A stretch of 64,000 bases of DNA from NCBI RefSeq assembly GCF_011043735.1, contig NZ_JAAKGV010000011.1, positions 124,001-188,000 on the forward strand, given 5' to 3'. Source of the stretch: Methylobacterium sp. DB0501 (GTDB lineage: Bacteria; Pseudomonadota; Alphaproteobacteria; Rhizobiales; Beijerinckiaceae). Positions 36,676 to 45,058 of this stretch are shown here, piece by piece. The notes under the pieces were generated by a model. The model did not search any database, was not told the DNA's origin, and worked only from the letters and a program-made list of their open reading frames with translations. The position numbers and the translations under genes are program-made. Numbering within the stretch: the stretch's first letter is position 1; each line of letters opens with the position of its first letter.

Positions 36676-37710
36676 CTACGCCTCGGCCCAGGCCGGGCGC
36701 ATCGCGACGATCCCGGCGGTGCGGGCCCTGACTTCTGGCGGAGCGAGGCAGGTCGCCACGGCCTCGTAGCCCCGCCCGCCGGGATGCGGCACCGCGAGGA
36801 GCGGCACGCTGTGATTGGCCGGGCACAGGATGACGAGGTCCGAAGGCTCGAGCGCGTCGAGATCGAGGATGGAGGAGGACCGCGTCATCAGCACGAGCGC
36901 GCGCCGGTCGGTTCCCCGCAGGCGCAGATGCGCCATCAACGCCACCTGCGTGGCCGCATCCAGGCCCTCCTCCACCGTGTCGATCACGAGGGCGGCGGGG
37001 CCTTCGGATTCCAGCGCGACGAGGAGGATTGCCAGGGCCTCCGAGCGCGTCGCACCGTCCTGGGCGAGCCAGGCCAGCCGGTGCTCGACCCTGTCCGCCA
37101 GGGCCGCATCACCGGCGAGGCGGTCAGCCATGGCGGAACCGCGCAGACGGTCGAGACCCAGGAAGGCGGCGTCGGGCAGGGCCTCGGCGAGTCGCCGCGC
37201 GAGCCGGGTCTTGCCGCTCCCGAGCGGCCCGGCGAGGAAGGACAGGGCGGGAAGGTCGGGGAGCGCGAACCACTCGCCGCCCCACGGCCAGGGCAGCGCG
37301 AACCCGACGCCCAGCGGTGCCCGCTCGGCCAGGGCCCGCGCCAGCGTTGCAGCACTCGGTGCGTGCCCCTGGGCGAGGTCGGCGCGCAAGGCCCTCACGC
37401 GGTCGAGGGCGGCGGTCGTCTGCCGGACGGTCGCGCGTAAGTCGGCTTCGTGGGCGGCGAGGCCGGCATCGAGGTCTGCCGGCTCGCCGTCGAGCACGCG
37501 CGCGACCTGCGCGAGGCTCAGGCCGAGGCGGCGCAAGGCGACGATCTCCGCCGCCCGCGCCATCGTGGCGGCGTCGTAGCAGCGCCAGCCCGTGCGGGTC
37601 CGGTCGGGCGTGAGCAGGCCGTGCTGCTCGTAGAGGCGCAGGGCCTTGGCGGAGACGCCGAGCGCCGCGCCGGCCTGCGCGGGCGTGAGACACCGGAGCG
37701 ATGAAGTCAT
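36676..37710 (-). CDS. MerR-type regulator fused to a P-loop NTPase domain
   Basis: The 344-residue protein has a MerR winged helix at the N terminus (AGAALGVSAKALRLYEQHGL ... GWRCYDAATM), a helical dimerisation stretch (~80-115) and a C-terminal P-loop domain with Walker A GPLGSGKTR (161-169) and Walker B-like ALVIDTVEE (240-248). MerR proteins normally end in a small effector-binding domain, so this architecture suggests ATP-dependent control. Cognate genes are not obvious; the neighbour on the same strand is a racemase-fold gene. Confidence 0.8.
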   Translation of the reverse strand: MTSSLRCLTPAQAGAALGVSAKALRLYEQHGLLTPDRTRTGWRCYDAATMARAAEIVALRRLGLSLAQVARVLDGEPADLDAGLAAHEADLRATVRQTTAALDRVRALRADLAQGHAPSAATLARALAERAPLGVGFALPWPWGGEWFALPDLPALSFLAGPLGSGKTRLARRLAEALPDAAFLGLDRLRGSAMADRLAGDAALADRVEHRLAWLAQDGATRSEALAILLVALESEGPAALVIDTVEEGLDAATQVALMAHLRLRGTDRRALVLMTRSSSILDLDALEPSDLVILCPANHSVPLLAVPHPGGRGYEAVATCLAPPEVRARTAGIVAMRPAWAEA

Positions 37711-37813
37711 GGGTCACCTCGACTGATCGAACCCATCCTTCATCGGACCGGCCGCCGGGGCCGGGTCAAGCGCCTTTCGCCCGCGCAGGAGCGGGCCGGC
37801 CGGGCTTCGCGCT

Positions 37814-38464
37814 TCAGGCGCCGGTCCCGGCCCGGGCGGCGGCCGCGACGCCGACCATCGGGCTGGTGAGGGGGCGCCTATCCGCGGGCAGCCGCGCGGC
37901 GGCGCCGGCCATCGAGGCCTGCGCCAGGGCGACCCGGGCGGCGCCCTCCGCCCGTGCCGCCTCGGCGGCCTCGGCGACCAGATCCCCGTAGCGGTCGCGG
38001 TCGCCCGCCTTGAACGCCGTCCAGGCCTGGGGCACGGCCCGCACGTCGATCGTTGCGCCGGTCGCCCGCGCCGCCGTCTCGAAGAGGCGCCGGGTCGGCT
38101 CGACCGTGGTCTCGACGGCACAGAGCACGACGACCCGGCCGCCCTCCCGCACCGCCTCGGCGGCGAGCGCTTCGTCGACCCGCAGGACCGGGACCGGCGC
38201 GTCCGCGGCCGCGGCCTCCGTGGCCGGCCCGAGGGTCGAGCAGGTCAGCAGAACCACGTCGGCCTCCGCCGACAGGCGGCGCAGGATCGCGGCGGTCTCG
38301 TCGGCGATTTCGGGGGTGAGCCGTCCCTGCCGCTCGGCGGCGGCGAGCAGGTCGGTGCGCACGGTGTGGTGCAGGCTGATCCCGGTCAGGCCGGTCGCCG
38401 CCAGCGCCTCGTCGAAGAGGGCGGCGTTGCTGTCGACGGTGTGAAGGCAGGCGATGCGGGTCAT
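37814..38464 (-). CDS. Asp/Glu racemase superfamily protein (cysteine/serine type)
   Basis: A 216-residue protein with the racemase fold. The first catalytic-type cysteine is present in LLTCSTLGP (Cys75); at the second position stands Ser184 in LAQASMAG. It may therefore not carry out two-base racemisation of the classic kind. Known relatives are annotated as Asp/Glu or hydantoin racemases without proven substrates. The ATG at 38464 begins at the conserved MTRIACLHTVDSN. Confidence 0.78.
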   Translation of the reverse strand: MTRIACLHTVDSNAALFDEALAATGLTGISLHHTVRTDLLAAAERQGRLTPEIADETAAILRRLSAEADVVLLTCSTLGPATEAAAADAPVPVLRVDEALAAEAVREGGRVVVLCAVETTVEPTRRLFETAARATGATIDVRAVPQAWTAFKAGDRDRYGDLVAEAAEAARAEGAARVALAQASMAGAAARLPADRRPLTSPMVGVAAAARAGTGA

Positions 38465-38555
38465 GCGGTGCGGATCCTGGACGGCGCCCCGGGGCAGGCG
38501 GCCCGCGCTAACCCGGCGGTGCCGCGCCGGCAAGCTTCCGGCGACCCGCTCGTCG

Positions 38556-38894
38556 CTACAGGCAGCGCCGCGCCAGCCGGCGCCCATACGGATCGTCCAC
38601 GCCGCGCGGGGGCGGGAAGCCGTAATAGCTTGGCTTGCCGAGGCCGAAGGGCGAGCCGACATAGGTCGGGTCGCCGGGCGCGTTGGTCGGCACGAAGTCG
38701 ATGCAGGCGGCCGGAACCCGGGCGGCTGTCGAGGCGTCGCTGTCGCCGCGGGGGAAGTAGCGGGGGGCCGGGGCAGGGCCGGGCACGGGGCGCGGTGCCG
38801 GCCAGTAGCCCGGTTCCGGCATGTCGGCCGCCGCGGCCGGCCCCGCGAGGCCGAAGGCGACGATGCCTGCCAGGAGCCTCACAAACCCACCCAT
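38556..38894 (-). CDS. Small secreted proline-rich protein, hypothetical
   Basis: The 112-residue product starts with a signal peptide (VRLLAGIVAFGLAGPAAAA) and continues as a Pro- and Tyr-rich sequence (GYWPAPRPVPGPAP, GSPFGLGKPSYYGFPPPRG) with two cysteines. It resembles small exported proteins that are abundant in Methylobacterium. Function unknown. Confidence 0.62.
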   Translation of the reverse strand: MGGFVRLLAGIVAFGLAGPAAAADMPEPGYWPAPRPVPGPAPAPRYFPRGDSDASTAARVPAACIDFVPTNAPGDPTYVGSPFGLGKPSYYGFPPPRGVDDPYGRRLARRCL

Positions 38895-38954
38895 CCGATC
38901 CTGTCCTCGCTCCCGGAAGACATTTGGGGGGTCGTGGTTAACGCGGCGTTTCGC

Positions 38955-39425
38955 TCAGGTCACGGCCTCGCTCCGGGCCCCGAGCACGCGCACGAGGTCG
39001 TCGGGCTTCAGCCGGACCTGGAGCCCGCGCTGGCCGCCATTGACGAAGATCGCGGGGAGCGCGAGGGCGGCGGCATCGACGAGGGTCGGCACCACCCGCT
39101 TCTGACCGAGCGGGCTGATGCCGCCGACATGGTAGCCGGTCAGCCGCTCTGCGTCGGCCGGGCGCATCATCGCGGCGGACTTGCCGTTGAAGGCGGCGGC
39201 GAGCTTCTTCAGCGACATCTCGCGGTCCGAGGGCACCAGCACGCAGACCGGCTTGCCGTCGACGGCGGCCATCAGGGTCTTGAACACCTCGCCCGGGACG
39301 ACGCCCATTGCCTCCGCCGCCTGGAGGCCGATGCGGATCGCGTCCGGGTCGTAGTCGTAGACGTGGACGCTGTGCGGGATGCCGGCCCGGGTCAGGGCTT
39401 GCGTGGCGCGGGTGGTCTTCGACAT
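38955..39425 (-). CDS. ybaK: Cys-tRNA(Pro)/Cys-tRNA(Cys) deacylase YbaK
   Basis: A 156-residue INS-like editing domain that hydrolyses mischarged Cys-tRNA(Pro). The invariant lysine region is GEVFKTLMAAVDGKPVCVLV, followed by LKKLAAAFNGKSAAMM, the GGISPLGQKR signature and PAIFVNGGQRGLQVRL. It precedes the beta-lactamase gene by 33 bp on the other side (same strand). Confidence 0.93.
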   Translation of the reverse strand: MSKTTRATQALTRAGIPHSVHVYDYDPDAIRIGLQAAEAMGVVPGEVFKTLMAAVDGKPVCVLVPSDREMSLKKLAAAFNGKSAAMMRPADAERLTGYHVGGISPLGQKRVVPTLVDAAALALPAIFVNGGQRGLQVRLKPDDLVRVLGARSEAVT

Positions 39426-39458
39426 CGGGCAGGTGCGAGGTGCGAGGTGCGAGCGAGG

Positions 39459-40361
39459 TCAGGCGCCGCCCGGGAAGCTCCGGGCGATCAACCGGCCGAT
39501 CTCGGCGTGCACGGCATCGCGCGCGGCGGGCTCGGCCGGTGATCCGGTGAGATACACCGCCGCGAGGATCGGCGCACCGTCCGGGCGGTGGATCAGCGCC
39601 ACCACGTTGGCGGTGCCGTTGTCGCCGGTGCCGGTCTTGTCCGCGGTCCGCCACCCGTCCGGCAGGCCGGCGCGCACGCGCTTCAGACCGGTCGGGCTCT
39701 CCTGCATCCAGCCGACGAGCTTGGCCCGCGAGTCGCCCGAGAGGGCACGGCCGAGCAGCACGTTGTCGAGGAGGCCGACCATCGCCGCCGGGCTCGTCGT
39801 GTCGCGCGGGTCGCCGGCAAGCGCCGTGTTCAGGGTCGGCTCGGTGCGGTCGAGGCGGGTGACGGTGTCACCGTGGGCACGCGCGAAGGCGGTGATGCCG
39901 GCGGGGCCGCCGAGCGTGTCGAGCATCAGGTTGGCGGCGGTGTTGTCGCTCCATACCACCGCGGCGGCGCAGAGCTCGGCCAGGGTCATGCCGGTCTCGA
40001 CATGCTTGCCCGTCACCGGGGCGTAGCTAAGGAGGGCGTTGCGGCCATAGGTGATCCGCCGGTTGAGGTCGTCCTGGCCCTTGTCGACCCGGGCCAGCAC
40101 CGCGGCGGCGGCGACCGCCTTGAAGGTGCTGCACATCGGGAAGCGCTCGTCGGCCCGGTGACCGAAGCGACGACCCGTCGCGGTGTCGCGCACCTCGACG
40201 CCGAGCATGCCGCCGTCGCGCCGCTCGAGCTGCGCCAGCCGCGCCGCCGCATCCTCCGCTGCCGCCGCGCTGCGGACGGCGCAGGCCGCGAGCGCGGTCC
40301 CGATCAGGGCGGCGCGGCGGGTGAGGCCGGAAACGGGCTGATGAAGGGCGGGATGGGACAT
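39459..40361 (-). CDS. bla: Class A beta-lactamase
   Basis: The 300-residue serine beta-lactamase has all catalytic elements: STFK with Ser78, SDN at 138-140, the omega-loop Glu174 in RTEPTLN and KTG at 242-244. The signal sequence GLTRRAALIGTALAACAVRSAAA carries a twin-arginine motif, so Tat export is likely. The ATG at 40361 is preferred over one six codons upstream. It lies between housekeeping genes without mobile-element marks, so it is probably intrinsic. The substrate range cannot be read from sequence. Confidence 0.93.
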   Translation of the reverse strand: MSHPALHQPVSGLTRRAALIGTALAACAVRSAAAAEDAAARLAQLERRDGGMLGVEVRDTATGRRFGHRADERFPMCSTFKAVAAAAVLARVDKGQDDLNRRITYGRNALLSYAPVTGKHVETGMTLAELCAAAVVWSDNTAANLMLDTLGGPAGITAFARAHGDTVTRLDRTEPTLNTALAGDPRDTTSPAAMVGLLDNVLLGRALSGDSRAKLVGWMQESPTGLKRVRAGLPDGWRTADKTGTGDNGTANVVALIHRPDGAPILAAVYLTGSPAEPAARDAVHAEIGRLIARSFPGGA

Positions 40362-40397
40362 CACAGGCTCCCTGCGCACGGATCGTCAGGGACGCTC

Positions 40398-40673
40398 TCA
40401 TGATGAGAGACCTTGGCGACAATACGCTGGGGTGGTGACGGGAACGGGGTGACGGCGGCGCCGATCCGGCGTTTCACGGGAAACATCCTTAACGGCGGGA
40501 TGCCCCCTGCGGCCGGACGGGCGCCGCGTCGTCGGAAAAGAGTTCGGTGCGGCTGCGGCGAATAATGGCCCTTGCTGTCGGGATCCCGGGTCCGGCCCGG
40601 TCTCGGTCGGGACGCTGCCGTAGCCCTTGTCGAAGCGGTCGAACGGCGGCACGGGAGGCGGTAATGCGGTCAT
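40398..40673 (-). CDS. Small protein under an EcfG promoter, hypothetical
   Basis: A 91-residue frame starting FDRFDKGYGSVPTETGP after a Pro-rich beginning. I recognise no domain. It is supported by an EcfG-type promoter ending 56 bp upstream of its ATG. A degenerate parS-like palindrome (40470-40485) overlaps its C-terminal coding part. Confidence 0.5.
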   Translation of the reverse strand: MTALPPPVPPFDRFDKGYGSVPTETGPDPGSRQQGPLFAAAAPNSFPTTRRPSGRRGHPAVKDVSRETPDRRRRHPVPVTTPAYCRQGLSS

Positions 40674-40729
40674 GGCTGTCCTCCCGGAGTTGCGGCGGGC
40701 ACGGCGCCTCGTCCGTGGAGGGGGCGGGC

Positions 40730-40754
40730 AACGTCGGCACCCACCCGGCGTTCC
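40730..40754 (-). promoter_or_regulatory. EcfG promoter of the 91-residue protein gene
   Basis: On the minus strand GGAAC (40754-40750) and CGTT (40733-40730) are separated by exactly 16 bases, matching the EcfG consensus. It points to the small gene starting at 40673. The DUF892 gene lies on the other side. Confidence 0.75.
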
Positions 40755-40915
40755 GGGCTCATCATGCCGCCTTGGAGACCTCGCCTGGATACTTTGTCAC
40801 AGTATGTACCGTCTCGGCGAACCGGCGTCGGCGGGGGGCGTTGGCTCGAGGGTCAAATACCCTCCTGGGGTAATTGCCCAGGATCGCGATCCACCCCACC
40901 CGGAAGGAACCCCCG

Positions 40916-41425
40916 ATGGCCGAGGACATCCGCTCGCTGTACGTGACCGCGCTGAGGAACACCCACGCGCTCGAACTCCAGGCGCTCCAGATCATGGAGC
41001 GGCAGGTCGAGCGGCTGGAGCGCTACCCCGACATGGAGGCGGCGCTGCGCCGGCACATCACCGAGACGCACGGCCAGCGCGACCGGCTCGAGGAGGCCTT
41101 GTCCACCATGTCGGAAAGCCCCTCGACCCTGAAGGAGGGCGTGCTCGGCTTCGTCGGCAACATGGCGGCCCTCGCCCATACCCCGGCTCAGGACGAGATC
41201 CTGAAGAACGCCTTCGCCAACCGCGCCTTCGAGAATTACGAGGCGGCGGCCTACGACGCGCTGATCACGCTTGCCGAGGCCGTCGGCCAAGGCGCCCGGC
41301 TTCCGGCCTTCGAGATGTCGCTGAAGGAGGAACTGGCGATGGCCCAGACGATGGCCGACCTCGTGCGGCCGACGACGCGCCGCTACCTCGAACTCACCCT
41401 CGGCGGCGGCAAGGCCGATCGGTAG
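40916..41425 (+). CDS. DUF892 (YciE/YciF-type) ferritin-like protein
   Basis: The 169-residue four-helix protein belongs to DUF892, a ferritin-like group. Conserved acidic and histidine residues that could bind metal appear in YVTALRNTHALELQALQIME, HITETHGQRDRLEEAL and RAFENYEAAAYDAL. Relatives are stress-induced in many bacteria. GGAAGGA lies 8 bp before the ATG at 40916. No second EcfG promoter was found for it on its own strand. Confidence 0.88.
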   Translation: MAEDIRSLYVTALRNTHALELQALQIMERQVERLERYPDMEAALRRHITETHGQRDRLEEALSTMSESPSTLKEGVLGFVGNMAALAHTPAQDEILKNAFANRAFENYEAAAYDALITLAEAVGQGARLPAFEMSLKEELAMAQTMADLVRPTTRRYLELTLGGGKADR

Positions 41426-41428
41426 CCG

Positions 41429-42142
41429 TCAGAGACGAAACAGCCGACCCCCGCCGGCGATCCGGCCCGGATCGGCGCCCGCCGCCTGCAAGGCCGCCCA
41501 CAGGGTGACGGCGATCGAATCGAAGACCGGGATGCCGAGTTCGGCCTCGAGGTCCTCGACGAGCGCCGTCCCCGCCATGTTGGTGCAGACGACCGCCACC
41601 GCCTCCGCGCCCTCCGCGGCGACCGCCCGGGCCATGGCGGCGACCTCCCGCTCCGGCACTTCCGCGAAGGAGAAGTTGTCGGACAACCCGCAATGGCGCT
41701 CGGCGGCGCAGTCGAACCCGGCAGCAGCCCAATTCGCCTGGATCTTCGCCTGCACGTCGCCGGTATAGGGTGTGACGAGGCCGACCCGCCGGATTCCGGC
41801 CCGGGTGAAGGCCTCGCGGAAGCCCAGCACCGCGGTCGCCGCCGGGATGCCGGTGGCTTGCGTGATGCGGGCGCACAGGGCCTCGTCGCGGGAGAAGCCC
41901 AGCCAGGCCGCCGAGGTGCCGTTCCACGCGATGGCATCGACCCTGGCGTCGGCGAGGAGCGCGGCCGCATTCAGGATCGGGGCCTCGTCGAACTGCCCGA
42001 GCCCCGCCGCCGAGAGGGTGATCTCGGTGACGCGGAAGCGCGAGAAATGCGCGGTGATGTCGGTGGCGTCGCGCAGCAGGGCCGCCGTCGCCGGTTCGAG
42101 CCGGGTGTTCGACGACGGGGTCAGCATCCCGAGCCGGATCAT
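41429..42142 (-). CDS. Racemase-fold enzyme, AMDase/maleate isomerase-like, one cysteine
   Basis: The 237-residue protein begins IRLGMLTPSSNTRLEP, typical of the maleate cis-trans isomerase / arylmalonate decarboxylase group of the Asp/Glu racemase superfamily. The second-half cysteine is present (Cys186 in VVCTNMAG), but the first position reads IAWNGTSAAW without cysteine, as in decarboxylase-type members. It may isomerise or decarboxylate a small dicarboxylate. ATG overlaps the ABC ATPase stop (ATGA), so it belongs to the transporter operon. Confidence 0.8.
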   Translation of the reverse strand: MIRLGMLTPSSNTRLEPATAALLRDATDITAHFSRFRVTEITLSAAGLGQFDEAPILNAAALLADARVDAIAWNGTSAAWLGFSRDEALCARITQATGIPAATAVLGFREAFTRAGIRRVGLVTPYTGDVQAKIQANWAAAGFDCAAERHCGLSDNFSFAEVPEREVAAMARAVAAEGAEAVAVVCTNMAGTALVEDLEAELGIPVFDSIAVTLWAALQAAGADPGRIAGGGRLFRL

Positions 42143-42909
42143 GCGGCGGCCTTCCTGGTCGATTCCTCGCGGATCATCGCGAGCACCCGGCGCTTCATGT
42201 CGTTGAACCCGGGACTCGTCACGTCCCGCGGCCGGGGCAGATCGAAGGGGATGAACTCGCGGATGCGGCCCGGGCGCCGGCTCATCACGGCGATGCGGTT
42301 GCCGAGCACCAGCGCCTCGTCGACCGAATGGGTGACGAACACCACCGTGGCGCCGACCCGCTGCCAGATCGTGACCAGTTCCTCCTGCATCTCGATCTTG
42401 GTCTGGGCATCGAGCGCCGCGAAGGGCTCGTCCATCAGGATCACCGCCGGGTTCATTAGCAGCGCCCGGGCGATGCCGACCCGCTGGCTCATGCCGCCCG
42501 ACAGCTCCGCCGGGTAGTGCCGCTCGAACCCGGCGAGCCCGACGAGATCGATATAGGCCTTGGCCCGGTCGTGCCGCTCCGGCTTTGCGACGCCCTTCAG
42601 CTTGAGGTGGAAGGCGACGTTGTCGATCACCGTGAGCCAGGGCATCAGCGTCGGCTGCTGGAACACCACGCCGCGATCGGCGCCGGGCCGCTCGACCCGC
42701 CGGCCCGCCACCCGGATTTCGCCGGCGCTCGGCTGCTCGAAGCCCGCGATCATGTTGAGCAGGGTGGACTTGCCGCAGCCCGAGGGCCCCAGCAGGCAGA
42801 CGAACTCGCCCGCCTCGATCGTGGCCCGGGTGCGGTCCACCGCCACGAGGTCGCGCCCGTCGCGATCGCGGAACACTTTCTGGACGTCGGCGAGGTCGAT
42901 CGCGCTCAT
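42139..42909 (-). CDS. NitT/TauT-type ABC transporter ATP-binding protein
   Basis: A 256-residue ATPase of the nitrate/sulfonate/taurine family: Walker A GPSGCGKST, signature LSGGMSQRVGIARAL, Walker B VILMDEPFAALD and the switch His in FVTHSVDEAL. It energises the permease encoded 46 bp upstream. The ligand is unknown; the downstream racemase-fold enzyme suggests an organic acid or amino-acid derivative. Confidence 0.93.
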   Translation of the reverse strand: MSAIDLADVQKVFRDRDGRDLVAVDRTRATIEAGEFVCLLGPSGCGKSTLLNMIAGFEQPSAGEIRVAGRRVERPGADRGVVFQQPTLMPWLTVIDNVAFHLKLKGVAKPERHDRAKAYIDLVGLAGFERHYPAELSGGMSQRVGIARALLMNPAVILMDEPFAALDAQTKIEMQEELVTIWQRVGATVVFVTHSVDEALVLGNRIAVMSRRPGRIREFIPFDLPRPRDVTSPGFNDMKRRVLAMIREESTRKAAA

Positions 42910-42955
42910 GGGAGTCTCCGTGGGCGAAGGAATCCGGGGGAAGGGGCGGGGCGGA

Positions 42956-43816
42956 TCACCGCCCCTGCACCGTCGTGCCCTTCTGCCAGTGCAGCACCGA
43001 GGCCATCAGCGCCTTGAGGCCGAGGTCGGACAGGTATCCGAGCAACCCGATCGAGATCATCGCGGCGAGCACGATGTCGTAACGCAGGAAGTAGTAGGAA
43101 TCCCACAGGACGTAGCCCAGCCCGCTCTTCACCGCGACCATCTCGGCGGTCACCGTCAGCATCCAGGCCGAGCCGATGGCGATGCGAAGGCCCGAGAAGA
43201 TCGACGGGAGGGCGGCCGGCAGCACGATGTCGGTGAGGAGCTGGCGCTCGGAGGCGCCCATCATCGCCCCGGCCCGGATCAGGTTGCGGTCGACCCCGCG
43301 CACGCCGTGGATGGTGTTCATCAGGACGGGGAAGAACGCGCCGAGGAAGACCAGGAAGATCGCCGGCTTGTCGGCGATGCCGAACCAGATGATGGCGAGC
43401 GGGATCCACGAGACCGGCGGGATCGGGCGCAGCATCTGCAGGGTCGGCTCGACGGTGCGCTCGACGAGCCGCCACCAGCCGATCGCGACCCCGATCAGCA
43501 CGGCCGAGACGGCCGCGATGGCGTAGCCGGCGGCGACCCGGGTCAGGCTCGCGAGCGCGTCGGGCACCCAATGGCCGGAATAGGTCTGGGTGCTCTCGTC
43601 GAGGCCCAGCAGCCAGTCGCCCAGCGCGTGCAGGACCGCGGTCGGCGCCGGCAGCAGGGCCGCCGGCAGGGCGCCGGAGCGGGCAAAAGCCTCCCAGCCG
43701 GCGACGAGCAGGAGCGGCAGGGCCGCCCGCTCGGCGAAGGCGACGAGGCGCCGGGGCAGCCGGCGGGGCGGGGCCGCCGCGGGGGTGAGCGGCGCGGTCT
43801 CAGTAGCCGAGGCCAT
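42956..43816 (-). CDS. NitT/TauT-type ABC transporter permease
   Basis: The 286-residue inner-membrane protein has six predicted helices and the binding-protein-dependent transport motif (EAA loop) around GAMMGASERQLLTDIVLPAALP. It overlaps the binding-protein gene by 17 bp. It forms the channel of the same transporter. Confidence 0.92.
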   Translation of the reverse strand: MASATETAPLTPAAAPPRRLPRRLVAFAERAALPLLLVAGWEAFARSGALPAALLPAPTAVLHALGDWLLGLDESTQTYSGHWVPDALASLTRVAAGYAIAAVSAVLIGVAIGWWRLVERTVEPTLQMLRPIPPVSWIPLAIIWFGIADKPAIFLVFLGAFFPVLMNTIHGVRGVDRNLIRAGAMMGASERQLLTDIVLPAALPSIFSGLRIAIGSAWMLTVTAEMVAVKSGLGYVLWDSYYFLRYDIVLAAMISIGLLGYLSDLGLKALMASVLHWQKGTTVQGR

Positions 43817-44807
43817 CGCGGGTCTTCTTGGTGGCGGCCTCGAGGAACGAGAAGTCCATGTGCTTCTCCACGTCGGCCGAGACGTCGCGGCCGATGTATT
43901 TCAGGTCCCGCATCATCGCGGCGATGGCCAGGGTCTTCCCCCGGTGCATCCGGTAGTCGGGCTCGGCGTTCCTGATCGCCTCGGCGGCGACCTCCTTCGA
44001 CAGGCCGGTCTTCTGGTTGATGACGTCGACCCAGATGCCCCGGTCGGCCTTGAGCCGGTCCACCAACGCCACGTCGGCATCGACCACCGCCTGCACGCCG
44101 GCCCGGTTTTTCGCGATCACGTCGGAGCGGGTGACGATGAGGTTCGTCAGGTTGCCGGCGGCCTGGTCGTAGGGCAGCACGAAATGTGCGGCCGCGCCCG
44201 CCATGCGGATCTGCGAGGCGAAGGGCTCGACCGAGCAGACCATGTCGATCTCGCCCCGCTGCATCGCCGCGAGGTGGTCGGACGGGTTCGGGATGTTGAC
44301 GAACTGCACGTCCTTGTTCGGGTTGATGCCCTGCTTGAGGAGGGCGCCGCGCATGTGGATGTCCTGCGCATTGCCGCGGGAGGCCGCGACCTTGAGCGGC
44401 GTGCCCGCCGCCTTGGCCTTCTCGACCGCGGCCTTGAACCCGGCCCAGTCCTCGGCCTTCAGGTTCAGCGCCTTCGCGGACAGGCATTCCGAGCCGCCAT
44501 TCACCTCGCCGGCGACCGCCACGATGTCGAAGCCTTTGTCGAGGGCGGTGACGTAGTGGAGGTAGGTGACCTGTGCCACGTCGAGGCTTTTCGCGATCAG
44601 CGCCGTCAGCACGTCGTTGCCGGAATTGAAGCCGGTGGCCTCGATCGTCGCGCCCTTGCCGGTTTCCTTGGCGAGCCCCGGCAGCAGGGCGACCGGCAGG
44701 CAATGGGCGCATTTGGCGTAGCCGACCTTCACCGGCGCATCCTCGGCGAAGGCCGGCGAGACGAACCACAGGGCGGCGGCCAGCAGGGGGCCGAGAGGGC
44801 GGCGCAT
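43800..44807 (-). CDS. ABC transporter substrate-binding protein, NMT1/SsuA-like
   Basis: A 335-residue periplasmic type II binding protein with a signal peptide (PLLAAALWFVSPAFAE). It begins VKVGYAKCAHCLPVALLPGL with a CxxC pair that is unusual at the ligand-binding edge and could form a disulfide. NGGSECLSAK and SVEPFASQIRMAG are typical of the family. It is the first gene of the four-gene operon and is divergent from the GntR regulator. Confidence 0.88.
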   Translation of the reverse strand: MRRPLGPLLAAALWFVSPAFAEDAPVKVGYAKCAHCLPVALLPGLAKETGKGATIEATGFNSGNDVLTALIAKSLDVAQVTYLHYVTALDKGFDIVAVAGEVNGGSECLSAKALNLKAEDWAGFKAAVEKAKAAGTPLKVAASRGNAQDIHMRGALLKQGINPNKDVQFVNIPNPSDHLAAMQRGEIDMVCSVEPFASQIRMAGAAAHFVLPYDQAAGNLTNLIVTRSDVIAKNRAGVQAVVDADVALVDRLKADRGIWVDVINQKTGLSKEVAAEAIRNAEPDYRMHRGKTLAIAAMMRDLKYIGRDVSADVEKHMDFSFLEAATKKTRDGLGY

Positions 44808-44943
44808 GGTCGGTGACCTCGCTCGTGAAGGGCGCCGGCCTTGGTCCGGGCGCCGCGGCGGCTCTGGGGGCGGGCGGCGGGAAGCGCCGTCCGATCCAGG
44901 GTGGGACGGCCTGGGAAACATCGCAACGCATTTTTGGTGCTCT

Positions 44944-44958
44944 GCATGCAATTCATGC
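44944..44958. promoter_or_regulatory. Candidate GntR operator in the divergent spacer
   Basis: GCATG-CAATT-CATGC is a perfect 5-bp inverted repeat within the 251-bp spacer between the binding-protein gene and the GntR gene. It is near an A/T-rich stretch (TTTTTGGTGC upstream). Its symmetry and place fit an operator of the divergent regulator. Confidence 0.5.
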
Positions 44959-45058
44959 CAAATGCCGAGGCAGGCAGCAGAATTGCCCGGAATTGATGCG
45001 CCCGGCGCCGCGCCGGGCGGTTATGGTCCGGATCCGACGAGTGATGGAGAGGACACGC

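Noticed and set aside
39459..40361. Acquired resistance island around the beta-lactamase
   Set aside because: No integrase, transposase or composition change nearby; the gene looks native.
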